A stretch of DNA of 64,000 bases, taken from NCBI GenBank assembly GCA_944470555.2, contig OX104130.1, forward strand, positions 76,017,160 to 76,081,159. The letters are read 5' to 3'. This stretch comes from Heterobilharzia americana. Its lineage: Eukaryota; Platyhelminthes; Trematoda; Strigeidida; Schistosomatidae. Every line of letters begins with the position of its first letter. Position 1 is the first letter of the stretch. A model generated the notes under the pieces. It was not told the DNA's origin. It was given only the letters and a program-made list of their open reading frames with translations, and ran no database searches. Positions 47,801-57,859 of this stretch are shown here, one piece after another. A program made the translations under genes and the position numbers.

Positions 47801-48871
47801 CCATCGACAGCGCCCACTACACTACATTATATGTCTCTTTGCTTAATTCGATTATTCTTTGTCGTGTCAAATTCCTTCCTATTTAGCTTGATACTTTCCT
47901 AATTTTGTTCTTCTCCCAAGTAAATCAAATCAATACCATTTGCTTTGATGTTATTCATCTGTCTTAGCATCTGTCATAGTACTGTAGATCACACCACGCA
48001 ACGAATTCACTAATAATATGTTGGTTTTAAATGTCTGCGAGTTAAAAATGGACCAAAACATTTCTAAATATAACCAAAATACACATAATCCTTTGTCGAT
48101 TCGATACATGCAGTCGGTTCCGTTCCACTGTAATATTCATCTGTTCTAAAAAACCTAGTGTTATTTTTTCTCAAAAGGCATTTTCTGGTTGATTTTTGTT
48201 TATTTTTTAGGTGGCATTGGTCACAAGCAACAATGTGAAAGAGATAGACAGCATAGTCCAGTGGAATGTGAAACCTGGTCAGGAAATTCTAAATGGCAAC
48301 ATGAACCAGTAGATGGAAATACACAACCATCCCACCATCGCCCTCATCATCATTCTATTCCAAGTTACCATTCATTTCCATCAGAACACTACTCACATCA
48401 TCATCCTAACTTGGAGAGACCAGAGCATGGATCGTATCGTAGATATCATGACAACATAGAAGAATCTCCAAATCGTCCACCTCATGAAAAGAATCACGAT
48501 AGAACTGAACAGCAGTCAAAACACCTGCTGAATATGCAAAACGAAAAACAAGTCTTATTCAAGCAGTATCATTTACTGAAAACGCTACAGTCCCACCCAC
48601 CGAAACACAAGACACTACAACTATACTGGAATCAATACCATTGATTATTAACATAGATGATCCATCCTCTACTGGCTGCCCTAAAACTTCTTGCACTGGA
48701 AACTGTGCAGGTGATTTATACAAACTAAATGCTACTACAGGTTGTCCAACTTGTCAATGCTGTTCTCCAATCAACTGTGAAAAATTATGCACGAATGGCT
48801 ACCAAGCTGACAATGAGGGATGTCCTACATGTGAATGCCTAGATTCTAGTGCCGAATTTATTACACTTTAA
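34906..48871 (+). CDS. Secreted His/Gln-rich protein with two C-terminal antistasin-type repeats (three exons, two frameshifts)
   Basis: Exons at 34906-35826, 42058-42885 and 48211-48871 give about 800 residues. The protein starts with a signal peptide (residues 1-19), so it should be secreted. The middle is a long, hydrophilic, probably disordered stretch rich in His, Gln, Lys, Glu and Pro, with His clusters that could bind metal or heparin (inference). The C-terminus holds two six-cysteine antistasin-type repeats; in leeches and other animals such repeats occur in serine-protease inhibitors. Splice phases agree (0 at intron 1, 1 at intron 2). Exons 2 and 3 each need one extra base, most simply in an A run, to stay in frame. 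This suggests sequencing indels, although a pseudogene cannot be excluded. Inhibitor function is not shown. I recognise no named orthologue. Confidence 0.75.
37200..37510 (-). mobile_element. Hammerhead SINE (CTGAGGAG-type) in intron 1
   Basis: The rc core CTGAGGAGTCTCAC is intact on the 5' side. The GAAAC side reads GACAAAAC. A TTGTCTAG cleavage-site region follows. Body sequence with the family's GATATAGCATGACTATCCAC block extends to about 37510. Confidence 0.7.
38064..38401 (+). mobile_element. RTE-A 3' end, insertion with perfect 13-bp target duplication
   Basis: AAGTCAACTAAAG is repeated exactly at 38051-38063 and 38402-38414. The insert is 338 bp, 5'-truncated, and ends in a degenerate (TAA)-like tail. 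It is almost identical to the complement of 31.02-31.33 kb, which implies a recent insertion. Confidence 0.93.
41605..41815 (+). mobile_element. Hammerhead SINE (CTGAGGAG-type) in intron 1
   Basis: Clear tRNA-like head: CAGTGGCTCAATGGTAACGC (box A) and GGTTCGATCCC (box B). The ribozyme segment has stem I GCACTG/CAGTGC, stem II GTCCC...GGGAC-like pairing around CATACTA, GAAAC, stem III ACA/TGT and the GTC triplet. CTGAGGAGTCCC has lost three bases and reads CTGAGTCCC, so the catalytic core is broken. Confidence 0.8.
42058..42885 (+). CDS. Antistasin-domain gene, exon 2 (charged linker, frameshifted)
   Basis: After the CCCCAG acceptor the exon reads SEDENAENEPIETSKPSLEG in phase 0. Without correction that frame stops at 42616-42618. 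The reading resumes one base back, with KTPKSPT joining directly to MSEESMEKIKEEIEIK, and runs to a GTAAGT donor at 42886. One extra A in the run at about 42584-42589 would make it continuous. Composition is Lys, Gln, His and Glu rich; the second half (KIKEEIEIKVLKDLQKMGLD) is predicted helical. The last codon is split C|GT with exon 3. Confidence 0.75.
43140..44300 (+). mobile_element. CR1-like RT remnant in intron 2
   Basis: Decayed reading parallel to the 25.5-kb copy: NTISSLDESVKCIHCAFLD (compare NIIASLNKGSKYVRSAFFD), LLQEGILSPFILCFF, a degenerate KYAENM in place of the YADD block, and LNGLKISSSKYQNVNF. Numerous stops. The open piece 43266-43457 is part of it and not an exon. Confidence 0.65.
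45640..47100 (-). mobile_element. Penelope-like element: RT catalytic region to 3' end
   Basis: The minus strand gives, in order, VAVGLPISLIVADMFMNSWE (about 46830), RYVDDTLTFF (the YxDD catalytic motif), a LDTTVYGKATH block, the open stretch 46512-46156 ending SLRDKLCWLA, then the GIY-YIG-type region near 46100 (the KYIGQT of the 26.1-kb copy reads KYTGQT here) and the tail to 45640. Stops in the RT part make it inactive. The plus-strand ORF 46663-46857 is a shadow. Confidence 0.8.
47615..47790 (-). mobile_element. Third-family tRNA-headed SINE in intron 2
   Basis: The minus strand has AGCTCAGCGGTAAGGTC (box A) and GGTTCGAATCTCAGG (box B), with the body shared with 30.03-30.2 kb. Confidence 0.6.
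48211..48871 (+). CDS. Antistasin-domain gene, exon 3 (His-rich segment and two antistasin repeats, frameshifted)
   Basis: The exon opens GT GGC ATT after the TTTTTTAG acceptor, completing the split Arg codon. It carries a Cys pair (KQQCERDRQHSPVECETW), then a His-rich tract (HHRPHHHS, EHYSHHHPNL). That frame stops at 48644. The frame one base back is open from 48509 and reads through a Thr-rich linker into the cysteine repeats. A missing A near 48517-48521 (CAAAAC) would join them. Repeat 1 spans 48677-48760 and repeat 2 48761-48838. Each follows C-x(4)-C-x(3)-C-x(n)-GCPTC-x-C. The stop is at 48869-48871. Confidence 0.8.
48677..48838 (+). other. Two tandem antistasin-type cysteine repeats
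   Basis: Repeat 1 is CPKTSCTGNC, a 12-residue spacer, then GCPTCQC. Repeat 2 is CSPINCEKLC, then TNGYQADNEGCPTCEC. The second matches the classical antistasin signature closely (C-x-x-G-Y-x-x-D-x-x-G-C-x-x-C-x-C). Confidence 0.9.
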
Positions 48872-49050
48872 GAAATTAATTAATTGATTAATTTCATTTT
48901 CTTGGACAGCAAAATATGCAGAACTTGGTTACTTGAAACTGTTACTTCAATAATCATATTCGTTTTGTCAGAAGAATCGAGATTTAGAGTTTACTTCATA
49001 CTTTTTAGGCCTTCACTATTAAACTATTTATAAGTAGTATCCAGTAGTCA

Positions 49051-49056
49051 AATAAA
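49051..49056 (+). terminator. Candidate polyadenylation signal of the antistasin-domain gene
   Basis: AATAAA about 180 bp after the stop codon. A second AATAAA lies at 49119-49124. The cleavage site is unknown. Confidence 0.55.
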
Positions 49057-49199
49057 CCATTTGTGATGAGTCAAACGGTTGCGTAATACACATAAAATAT
49101 AAAAGATCTCTTTTGCAAAATAAAAAGTAGGACGAATCTTTACCACTTGTTATACAGAAAACAAGGAATTCTTAGACTTACCACACATTCACATTGTTT

Positions 49200-50690
49200 A
49201 TTATTTACTATTATTTGTCCTTAGGGTTCCTAGGGGAACACACAGAGCTTCAGTAGCACGCCGCCATTTCACTCTCTTCTCTCCAGTCTTTTCAACCTGG
49301 CTCCACGACTACCCAGAAGCATTCACTTCTTCCTTACACACCATCTCCATGTCACCCTCGGACGCTGAACTAATCGTTTCCCCTTTGGCTTCCAGTCGAC
49401 GGAACGGCTTGATGCATGATGTCCCAAAACCGTGTATGTCCAATCCAATCCATCTCCACTTTCTTCCACTGCATATTTGTTGGAAGATGGGTTGTTGGTT
49501 TGTTCGTTGCCAGCCAGCCAGAGTAAATTCCTTGTTGCTTATTCTTTCTGACCATCTGATCTGATCTTCAGTATCGAGTGAGCGTAGGCGGCAGCTGTTG
49601 ATGTATATCTGTAGTTTGTTGGAAATGCTTTTTGTAACGCGCGAAGTTTCTCACCTATCACATAGAAGCACTGACCTGACTGACACTACTTTTGAAAATC
49701 TGGATCCTCTTCTTTATGCTGAGTACAGTGGAGTGCAGTGGAGTGCAGATCTCCACACTGATTTCCGATTAATGAAGGAAGGCCTGTCTTGCTTTCCCGA
49801 TAGAGGGGTTTGGCATCCTCATCTATGCCGCCGCCTGTAGTTGAGACGATGCTGCCTAGGTAGGTAGGTAGGTAGGTGAAAGAGACAATTTCGTTTAGAT
49901 TTGTCCTGTTGATGGTGCTTGTTCTTGTTGGTTGGGTATCTTTATCACCTCTATCCTCTCTATGTTCTTCACCTGAACTCCCATCTATGCTGCCTCACCT
50001 CACCTCACCTCACCTCTTCTGCCAACTTGTTACTTTTCGTCTGTACATCTTCGAGTTTGTGCAACAAGACATTCGACATAAATCATCATCATTGGCGAAA
50101 TCCAAATCTTCTAGGGTCTTCTCATCAGTCAAACAGCATATGCCCATCTTATCACAGCTCCTCACAGTTGTCTGTTGCATGATCCAGTCCAGTCAAACCG
50201 ACCACAATCAAGAAGATCATCGGTGATGATAGTAGGTGTCAAGCTTGTCTTACTCCTTCCTGTCTTCACTTCGAAGGCGTCACTGAGCTTTCCATTGTGA
50301 ATCTCTCGGCATGTAGCATCATATAGCATATCGCTGCTGTTGAATGAAGTTGATAAGGGTTTGCGGTACTAGAACCGTAGTTTTGAAGCAGTTTTCGAAT
50401 TACTTCTCGATCGACGCTGATGAAAGCCTTTTCAAAGTGGATGAAGTTGAGATAACTACCCAGTTGACTGAAATTCTATGCTCTGTTCTATGGTGATGCA
50501 TGGCGTAGCGTTGCAAAGTGATCCGTACATGATTTGTTCTTCACGAAGCCAGCCAGCCTGTTTCGGTCGTAATTTTGAATCGAGAAAATTTTTTAGTCTC
50601 TCCAGCATAATGCGGCTTAGTATTTCGCTTGGGGTGGACAGGGGTGGAGCACGATTCCGCATCAGTTCTTGCAAAGACTTCCTTTTCACA
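49200..50690 (-). mobile_element. RTE-A copy, inverted near-identical partner of the 32.4-33.6 kb copy
   Basis: Minus strand from SLQELMRNR-like RT sequence to the complete family 3' end (complement of the CCTAGGGGAACAC end at about 49229). About 49470-50690 aligns with 33638-32391 with very few differences. The antisense ORFs of 116 residues (49876-50226 here, 32896-33246 there) differ at a single residue. It lacks the upstream RT block that the other copy has. Confidence 0.88.
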
Positions 50691-50699
50691 CCCACTCTT

Positions 50700-51179
50700 A
50701 AGTAAGTGGTCGCACAACATCTTACTGATAACACATTCCACTGTCAATTACGCATTGATCGGAATGTACCTAAACATGTGGATATGAATTCTTTGTCACC
50801 TTTCTTTAAATAACTCTACTTTTGATAAATGACTTAAGTAGTGTTTGGAGAGATTCTCGTTAGTATATCATTCATTCTACAGTCAACTACAAAAACTTCA
50901 CGAGATTTCAGGACAATGTTGAGAAAGATTTTTTCTGAGCTGTAGTGAATTTTGTTTTCTACTTCGATCAGTTTCTACTGTTCAAAAATTAATTCTTAGC
51001 AAGTACAAGCTGTTTATTAAGATACTTTCCACTAAACTGCTTGTAGATTAAGTAACGAAAGTTGTTGATGTACAGATGTAGTGTATGCCATTCATCATTA
51101 TTTTACATGTTTCTTTGCATTTTGTCATCTTCAGTTTAGTAAATGCTGATGTTTAAATCGTAGAACTTACTAGCGTTCT
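50700..51179. other. No gene seen
   Basis: AT-rich; nothing recognised. Confidence 0.4.
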
Positions 51180-52360
51180 CAGGAATCTGTGTGCCGAAGC
51201 TGACTTCAGAGAGCAAGGAATTCTCTACTTACTTGCTACCATACAACCACTACCCCAGGAACCAAACAGACACGTTACAGCGCATACGTCTAACCCTGAA
51301 GTAAATGATTCCCTTGCACTGATCAAAGCAGCTCCTCTGAAGAAAGTGACTTCACAGGTCATCAACGCATAGATGAGTTGCTACTTAACATGGGGCAATG
51401 GGACAACTCAGCTACTCCTACATATGTCCGACTGATTGACCGACGAAATCAACTGAGAACTTCGCAAAGGAGTGCATCGGATCAAGTTGCCACACATCCC
51501 AAAAGTCATTGGCCAACGAACGTTCAAGCGTGGTCTTTTCCGTTAATAGTTCCTTTCGAAATTATCGCACTTGGGGTAAGCTGTACTGTTGATACTTCAG
51601 TCTGTTGCTATCAATTACCTGGCAGCCTCGGCCGATGAAATACTACAGATCTCTAGTAGACCTGTCTCCAATGTATTTTCCGTCATCGTAAAACCTAAGG
51701 ATCACGATTCACAAATGACAGAGTTATGCAACTCTCTTAAACAGCATCTATGAACCCAAAGCCATAGGTCACGATGTACAAAATAGCAATGTGTTTCGTC
51801 TCGTCGCATCACTTCACGTGGCCGTCCAACAGCCAGGTCTTTCTTGGTAGAAAACTCTAAATGTTGTCGGTTCCTTAACACCTATGGCGTAACCAGGAAT
51901 CGCCGAATGAGGTGTCCTTCCCACAAAAACTACACGAAACAAGGAAAGTGCCTCGCCGGCACTGATTACAGGAAGCCGTAGCAGTCGGCAAAAGTTGGTT
52001 GTTGTACGTCACTGGCGTGAAAACGAAAGTTCACTACCTCATCGACATCACCTCGGAAGTTGGAGTTCTTCTCGCAATCACAAACGAACGTCATCATGAA
52101 CATTCCTTCAATCTCAAAGCAGCCAACAGAAAAGCCATTGCACCATTTAGAAAAAAGGTATACCTACCTCAGCTTACATTTACGCAAACTTATCAACTGG
52201 ATATTTCTTTCAGATGGTCTTTCCACGCCCCCAAATGGCTTAGATTTGCTGAACTATAACAACCTGCACCAAGATGTCCGTCGACGACGAATGATACGAA
52301 GTCATCTAATGGTGGACATCATGTCTACCTCCACTGTCCAGTGGTTACTCTGATCTATTG
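51180..52360 (+). mobile_element. Ty3/gypsy gag-protease fragment
   Basis: Frameshifted plus-strand readings include LLNMGQWDNSATPTYVRLID, AADEILQISSRPVSNVFSV (about 51628) and DHDSQMTELCNSLK, typical of schistosome gypsy gag. From 51999 the retropepsin follows: LLYVTGVKTKVHYLIDITSE, where DTGSE is expected, then NNLHQDVRRRRMI. The catalytic Asp remains but Thr-Gly has become Ile-Thr, so the protease is dead. No RT follows in this orientation. Confidence 0.65.
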
Positions 52361-53195
52361 ATAAGTGTCAATTAGTTCACTCGCTGGTCAACCAGTTCCT
52401 AAAAATTTAGTGAAGCGCTTCCAAAGTAATCTATAGGCCTTCCTTGTGGTAGGTGACAACGCTTAATCGACGGAATCCCTGTAATTAATTCTTCCCAACT
52501 TCCGCTCTATTCAATAATAATAGTAATAATAATGATTACGATCACAGTATTTTTCAAGCGATATAGGTTACATGAAAACAAACCAGTTTACATGTATGAT
52601 CAGTTTGATAATATGAATTCACTGTTGTGATCAATAGCACGCAATACATTAAGAATCATTATTTAGGGTAAACAAGAGATGAGTTTAAAGATAGAACTTT
52701 ATCGTCCTGCAGACAACGAATAAAATAGCTAAAAAACATCATTGTTCAGTAGACTGAAGCAAGTTTAGTAATAAATTAGTTGTGGAGCCACTGTTTGAAC
52801 CATAGGACGTCTGGTATACCCATAACCTTGAATCGTATGTATTCACTACAAAGTTTTGAGTGATCATATATGAATAAAGAACTAATCAGTTGGACCTGAG
52901 AAGTGAATAACAAAAGTGAGCAGTACGCAAAACTCAAAATAGAGGCACAAAAGCACTACGTGGAAGTGCGTCATTCATGATATTTGTATTTCAGTTAGAT
53001 ATAGTGAACATAAACATTACCTCGTGAAGTATACTAAAGCAGCTGTTTAGAGATCAGCATATAGAGGAGATAAAATCACATAGTGAAAAAATAAAAACGA
53101 GGTTGATGGCAAAGATATCGCGATAAAATCGACAGAAGGGAGGATTCAGGAATACGTATATGCCTATGTGCAGAAAACTAATGTATACAATCAAA
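52361..53195. other. No gene seen
   Basis: AT-rich; nothing recognised. Confidence 0.4.
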
Positions 53196-53321
53196 GCAAA
53201 CACGTCTTGTAAAGTCATGCTGAGAGGAATGACAATGCTGTTGTCTGTTGGATACTATAATATCAAAGCTATAGAGACAATATGGTGGTACAGAGTGTGC
53301 TGAGACAGGGTGAATTTATAC
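53196..53321 (+). repeat. 125-bp block, inverted copy at 58609-58730
   Basis: GCAAACACGTCTTGTAAAGT at the left and GGGTGAATTTATACTC at the right match the complement of 58609-58730 with few differences, including a 3-bp indel. The two blocks bound the Penelope/RTE-A complex. They could be terminal sequence of the Penelope copy or an older repeat. Confidence 0.85.
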
Positions 53322-53699
53322 TCCCAGAGCACGCTATTTTTATTTTCTATTATGTTATCATTATTGTTTTGTTTTGTATTCAGAAACCATCATAAGTACG
53401 AGAGCAGTAGGGTACATAAAGATACCCTAAGAGGGATTTAAGGTACACTTCTGCCGAGTCGTCTCATGAAAGTATACTGTGTTTGCTCGGTTAACTCATC
53501 GCTCCTGAGGTAGTGAACCAGCTCCCTCTGATATTCATGCCTATGCTCAAATCCTTAAACTTCACATGCATCTCATTGCAAACTGGTTGAAATGACAATT
53601 ATCAGATTTAAGTTGGATGTGGGGGGTTTTCTGTACCGTACCCTTTTGTCTACTTACCCTTGTAGCCTAAGGTTCACAAAGAAAATGTAGACGGAACTT

Positions 53700-54427
53700 T
53701 CGGGTCATTTACCATCACTGCTATACACAAATTTTTTTCTGCACAGCACAAGAGTGAAATTTCAGCAATGCGGTAGAATATAATTCCATCTTAATTGACC
53801 TATTAGATTTATTACACAGTGGAAGAGTATTGTTTATTGAATTATGTTTGCTGAAGAAATTCTAGGTCCATAGTCATATCAAGATAACTACACAGCTGTC
53901 AGACATCCTTTATATGGTCATAATTTCCTCGCATCCTTTGTGATATGGGTATTAAGATCATCCATGTATACGGAACACGTGCTGAGTCATTCCTGTTGCA
54001 TGTATTCGGTGTTGATCCGATACACAAAGATTCAGCTGTCGATCTCCCTTACACCGTGCTATGTTACTTCTAAGGGCTTTCACCCCGTCCCATCCTATTA
54101 TGATAGTAAGTATAATCGCATTCATAGCTATGGCTGGGTTTTTTTCGAAATCCGTTGCCTTATTAGAATTTACCAATTTTGACCTAGCTAGATTTTTGTG
54201 CTAGAATAGCCTAGTTGACCCTAGTCGACTACTTTGACCTGTGTTTTATCTCGCATTCGTCGCAAGAGATTTAGTAAACTAGGTTTTTCTGCCTAGTTGG
54301 ATCGATATGATCTTAAAACCTACCAAACATAATATTTAAGTGAGTTTGTAAGTGTAAATGCTACTGTAATCCCAGCCGGCCTTCTTCAGAATCCTACGTA
54401 ATGCCTCTAAGGTGCCTACTTTGTATG
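53700..54427 (-). mobile_element. Penelope-like element, 3' part (downstream of the RTE-A insertion)
   Basis: Minus-strand reading resumes with PYKVGTLEALRRIL at about 54427 (compare LPYKEGTSETLHKIL at 46.2 kb). It ends with NKATDFEKNPAIAMNAI near 54150 (compare NNLEKHSAIAMHALTHN), then DGVKALRSNIARCKGDRQL. Frame breaks are present. Confidence 0.7.
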
Positions 54428-54434
54428 GTAATAC
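54428..54434 (+). repeat. 7-bp target-site duplication of the RTE-A insertion (3' side)
   Basis: GTAATAC here and at 57853-57859 bracket the RTE-A element. Removing one copy plus the insert restores a continuous Penelope reading. Confidence 0.85.
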
Positions 54435-57400
54435 CATTATTATTATTGCCATTATTATTAATTACCATTATTATTATTTGTCCCTTGGATTCCCTGTGGA
54501 AAACAGGGCTTCAGTAGCATATCTCCAGTGCACCCTGTTCTCGGAAGTCTTTTAAACCTGCCTCCACGACAGCCCACAACCTCTCATTTCTTCCTCACAC
54601 CATCTCCTCCATGTCACCCTCAACTCAGACGCCCAACTCATCGCTTCCCATGGGGATTCCACTCGACCACCTGGACTGACGCGTGATGTCCCCAGTCGGT
54701 CTTCTCAGTTTATGCCCAACTCATCTCCACTTCCTTCTGCATATTTGTCGAGCGACAGCTTCTTGGTTGGCTCGACCCCAGCCAGAGTTCCTTGTTGCTG
54801 ATTCTTTCTGGCCATCTGGGCTTCAGTAACGAGCGTAGGCAGTTGTTGATGAATGTCTGGGGTTTCTCGGAAATCGTAACGCACCAAGTCTCTCAACCAT
54901 CATATAGAAGCACTGACTTGGTGTTGGTGTTGGTGTTGAAAATCCCGATCTTGTTCACGCTTTATGCTGAGTTGAGTGCAGTAGATCTCCACACTGGTTT
55001 CAGCCTAGTGAACACCTGTCTTGCTTTTGCGATCCTGTCTTTGACTTCCTCATCTGTGCCTATGCTGCCTGTAGTTCAAACGGTGCTGCCATGCCTAGAT
55101 AGGTGAAAGAGACTTCTTCCTTTAGGTTTTTTCGGTTCACAGTGATTGCAGCTTGTTGTTGTTGTTGTTGTTGGTATTGTTGGTTGGGTATCTTCATCAC
55201 CTCTGTCTTCTCTACATTCACTTGAAGTCCTGTCTTCGCTGCCTCACCTCTTCTGTCAACTTCTTGCATTTTGACTGTAGATCTTCAAGTTTGTGGGACA
55301 TTAAACATAAGTCATCGGCGAAATCCAAATCTTCTAAGCTCTTTTCATCGGTCAAACAGCGTATGCCCCTCTTCTCGCTCATCACTCTTTGTTGCATGAT
55401 GCAGTCCATCACAATCAGGAAGATCATAGCTGACAAGAGGCAGCCTTGTTTTACTCCTGTCTTCACTTCAAAAGCATCACTGAGCTTCCCATTGTGAATT
55501 ACTTGGCATGTGGCGTCTTCATATAGTTGTTGAATGAGGTTGATAAAGGTTTGGGGTATTCCATAGTGTTGTAGCAACTGCCAAATTACTTCTCGGTTGA
55601 CGCTGTCAAAGGCCTTTTCAAAGTCGATGAAGTTGAGGTAGAGAGTTGACTAAACGGCATTCTATACTCTGTTCTATGACGATGCAAAGCGTTGCGTTGC
55701 TGTTTGGTCCGCACATGATTTGTACTTCCTGAAGCCAGCCTGTGCCAGTCGTAGTGTTAAATCCAGCACATCCTTCAGTCTCTCCAGGATAATGCGGCTT
55801 AATGTTTTACTTGGTGTGGACAGGGGAGTGATTCCGCACCAGTTCTTGCAAACACTTAGGTCTCCCTTCTTCGGGAGTTTGGCAAGGTAGCCCTTCCAAT
55901 CAACCAGTAAGTACCTTTACCTCCTTCCAGACATTCTGCAATAGTGGTGTGAGCATGTCCTCTGTTGTCCCTGCGTCCGTTCTCAGTGCTTCTGACGGGA
56001 TTCCATCTGGTCGTGCTGCCTTCACGCATTTCAGTAGATTTGTGGCGTTCAGGACTTTGACTTTCCTCGGAGGGCTTGTGTTCACTTGTAGTTCTGTGGT
56101 TGGGCTGCAGGTGGTATTTCTGGACTAGGTGCAGGTGGTGGTCGACTCAAGAGCTTTTTGGAGTGGTCAGTTCATCATTTCCTTTGTTTCTCTGCTTTGG
56201 TAATTAGATTTCCTCCATCATCTTTCATTGGTTTCGTCTGTGTTGATCTCTTCCCTACCAGATAGCAACCTGGTTATTTGATATAATGTTGTCAGATCTC
56301 CCTCTCTCCTACCAGCCTGCAGCCTGTTCTGCTTCACTTGCCAGTGTGTCGTAGAAGTGTCTTTTGTCTTTGTGCGTACTCTTCTTCTTCTTCACTTCTT
56401 TGTCCAGTGTAGTGTTTTATACGTTGTACTCAGTTCCTCTTTTCGTTGTTCATCCTTGCACTGCACTGGTTCATCTTCTGCTTCACCATCACCATCTTCC
56501 TCTCCCTGCTCTATCAGCTTTCATGTGTCCGTCGAGATCCATTCCTAGTCGTGTTTCCTTTTCCTTCGTAATACGGCTACGCAGGTTCCTTTCCACATCT
56601 CTTTCAAAGAGTCCCTGTGTTCATTCACACAGGTTTCTTCAGGGATGCTGCTCGATATCTCCCATTTCGTCTTGATGGCTGACGTGAAGATGTCGTTTGT
56701 AGTTTCGTCCTTCAGTTCAGTTTGTGTTCTGGGTGTTCAACTTGAACTGCGGTCTATTATCCCCAACTTCCTTGAAGGCTCTCAACTTGATTTTGAAGTC
56801 AGATTCCTTGCACTAGATAGTGAGTTGTGTGAACCACCTACATCTGCTCCTCTTCTTGATCTTGTGTCAAGTAGGCTGGCTGCGTCTCCACTTTCTTCAC
56901 ATTGACATGAAGTCGACCTGATTGATTTTCAGTGTGTCAGGTGTCTGGTGAAATCCATGTCGCTTTGTGGGTATCCTTGTGCCTCCAATCACCAAATCGT
57001 TGAATGTGCAGAATTCTGCAAACAATTCTCCATTCTCGTTCATCACCTCACCGAGAGCTTCTCGACCCATGGTTAGTTCTCTTCCTGTGTTGTCCGCTCC
57101 CAGTTTGGCATTCATGTCGCCCATTAGAATGAGTTTTGATGTCGCCAACTGGATGTTGTCTTGTCTAGTGCTGATTGCAGTTGTATGTAGAATTTCTCCT
57201 TCTTCTCTTCATCTGCATTATTTGTAGGTGCGTAGTATTGAATGATTGTGACTTTCCTTCCTTTTGAGTTGAACCTTGATGTTATGATCGTGGAGGAGAT
57301 TGGTTCCCACTGCTTGAGAGGGAGGCTTCGATACTCTTGGGAGGGGGACATCATGATAGCCACTCCAAAACTCAGTGTGCTCATGGTTGTCGTCTGGATG

Positions 57401-57852
57401 ACAATATCGGAGTAGATTATTGACTCTCCTCCAGTTGACAGTTTGGAGAGTCCACTTCCATTCCACCTGCTCTCGCAGATTTACAGTTTAGAACTTCAAT
57501 ACTATAACTTCTCATCTCCTTTGCAATCTGAGCAGCCTTGTCAGCTAGGTTCAAACATAGTGCGGACATTCCATGTCCCCACCCTTACTTTGGCTTTCAT
57601 CAAGAGAGGGGAGACACATCGGCCAATTTGTTTCCCGAAGGCTTTCACCAACCGGCGTCATTTCGTCTCTCCGATTCCAGCGAGGAATAAGTTTATTTTT
57701 ATGTTTCATATTTTGTTTGTGCTTTGAAGTTTCTGTAGCGCTTGGATTGGTTTTACGAGGTAGGGTTGCTAGCGGTATGACAAACCTTCCCTCTTTACCC
57801 GGGCTTAGGACAGGCTAGTAACTAGTGAACTAGTTATCCAGGCGAGGTTATA
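54435..57852 (-). mobile_element. RTE-A non-LTR retrotransposon, full-length copy (3.42 kb)
   Basis: Complete by its 5' end (TATAACCTCGCCTGG), a (TAA)-rich tail and a 7-bp target duplication. The minus strand encodes an endonuclease (APTNNADEEKKEKFYIQLQS; LILMGDMNAKLGADN at about 57140-57097; KINQVDFMSM) and then a reverse transcriptase. RT pieces are NTSPPRKVKVLNATNLLKCV (about 56085), KAARPDGIPSEAL, GVKQGCLLSAMIF and FADDLCLMSH (about 55322) and FTYLGM. The C-terminus reads to the 3' end near 54480. Frameshifts break the single ORF into pieces, so it is inactive. It lies within a Penelope element in the same orientation. Confidence 0.92.
55060..56085 (-). pseudogene. RTE-A reverse transcriptase (fragmented)
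   Basis: This spans the RT domain of the full-length RTE-A copy. ORF 56085-55900 gives the N-terminal block. ORF 55577-55218 gives motifs around QQLYEDATCQVIHNG, GVKQGCLL and FADD (both catalytic Asp present). ORF 55269-55060 gives EKTEVMKIPNQQ with a seven-Gln run and the FTYLG block. At least two frameshifts lie between the pieces. The 54.4-kb copy thus retains the RT core that the 6.1-kb copy has lost. Confidence 0.8.
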
Positions 57853-57859
57853 GTAATAC
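57853..57859 (+). repeat. 7-bp target-site duplication of the RTE-A insertion (5' side)
   Basis: GTAATAC, identical to 54428-54434. Confidence 0.85.

Larger units (their letters stand above)
42886..48210 (+). other. Intron 2 of the antistasin-domain gene
   Basis: GTAAGT donor to a T-rich acceptor (TGTTTATTTTTTAG). It holds a decayed CR1-like RT (43.1-44.3 kb), a long stretch with nothing recognised (44.3-45.6 kb), a minus-strand Penelope copy and a third-family SINE. Confidence 0.8.

Noticed and set aside
49876..50226. 116-residue ORF nearly identical to one at 32896-33246 on the other strand, suggesting a conserved protein
   Set aside because: It is antisense to the RTE-A reverse transcriptase; its conservation only reflects the near-identical inverted copies.
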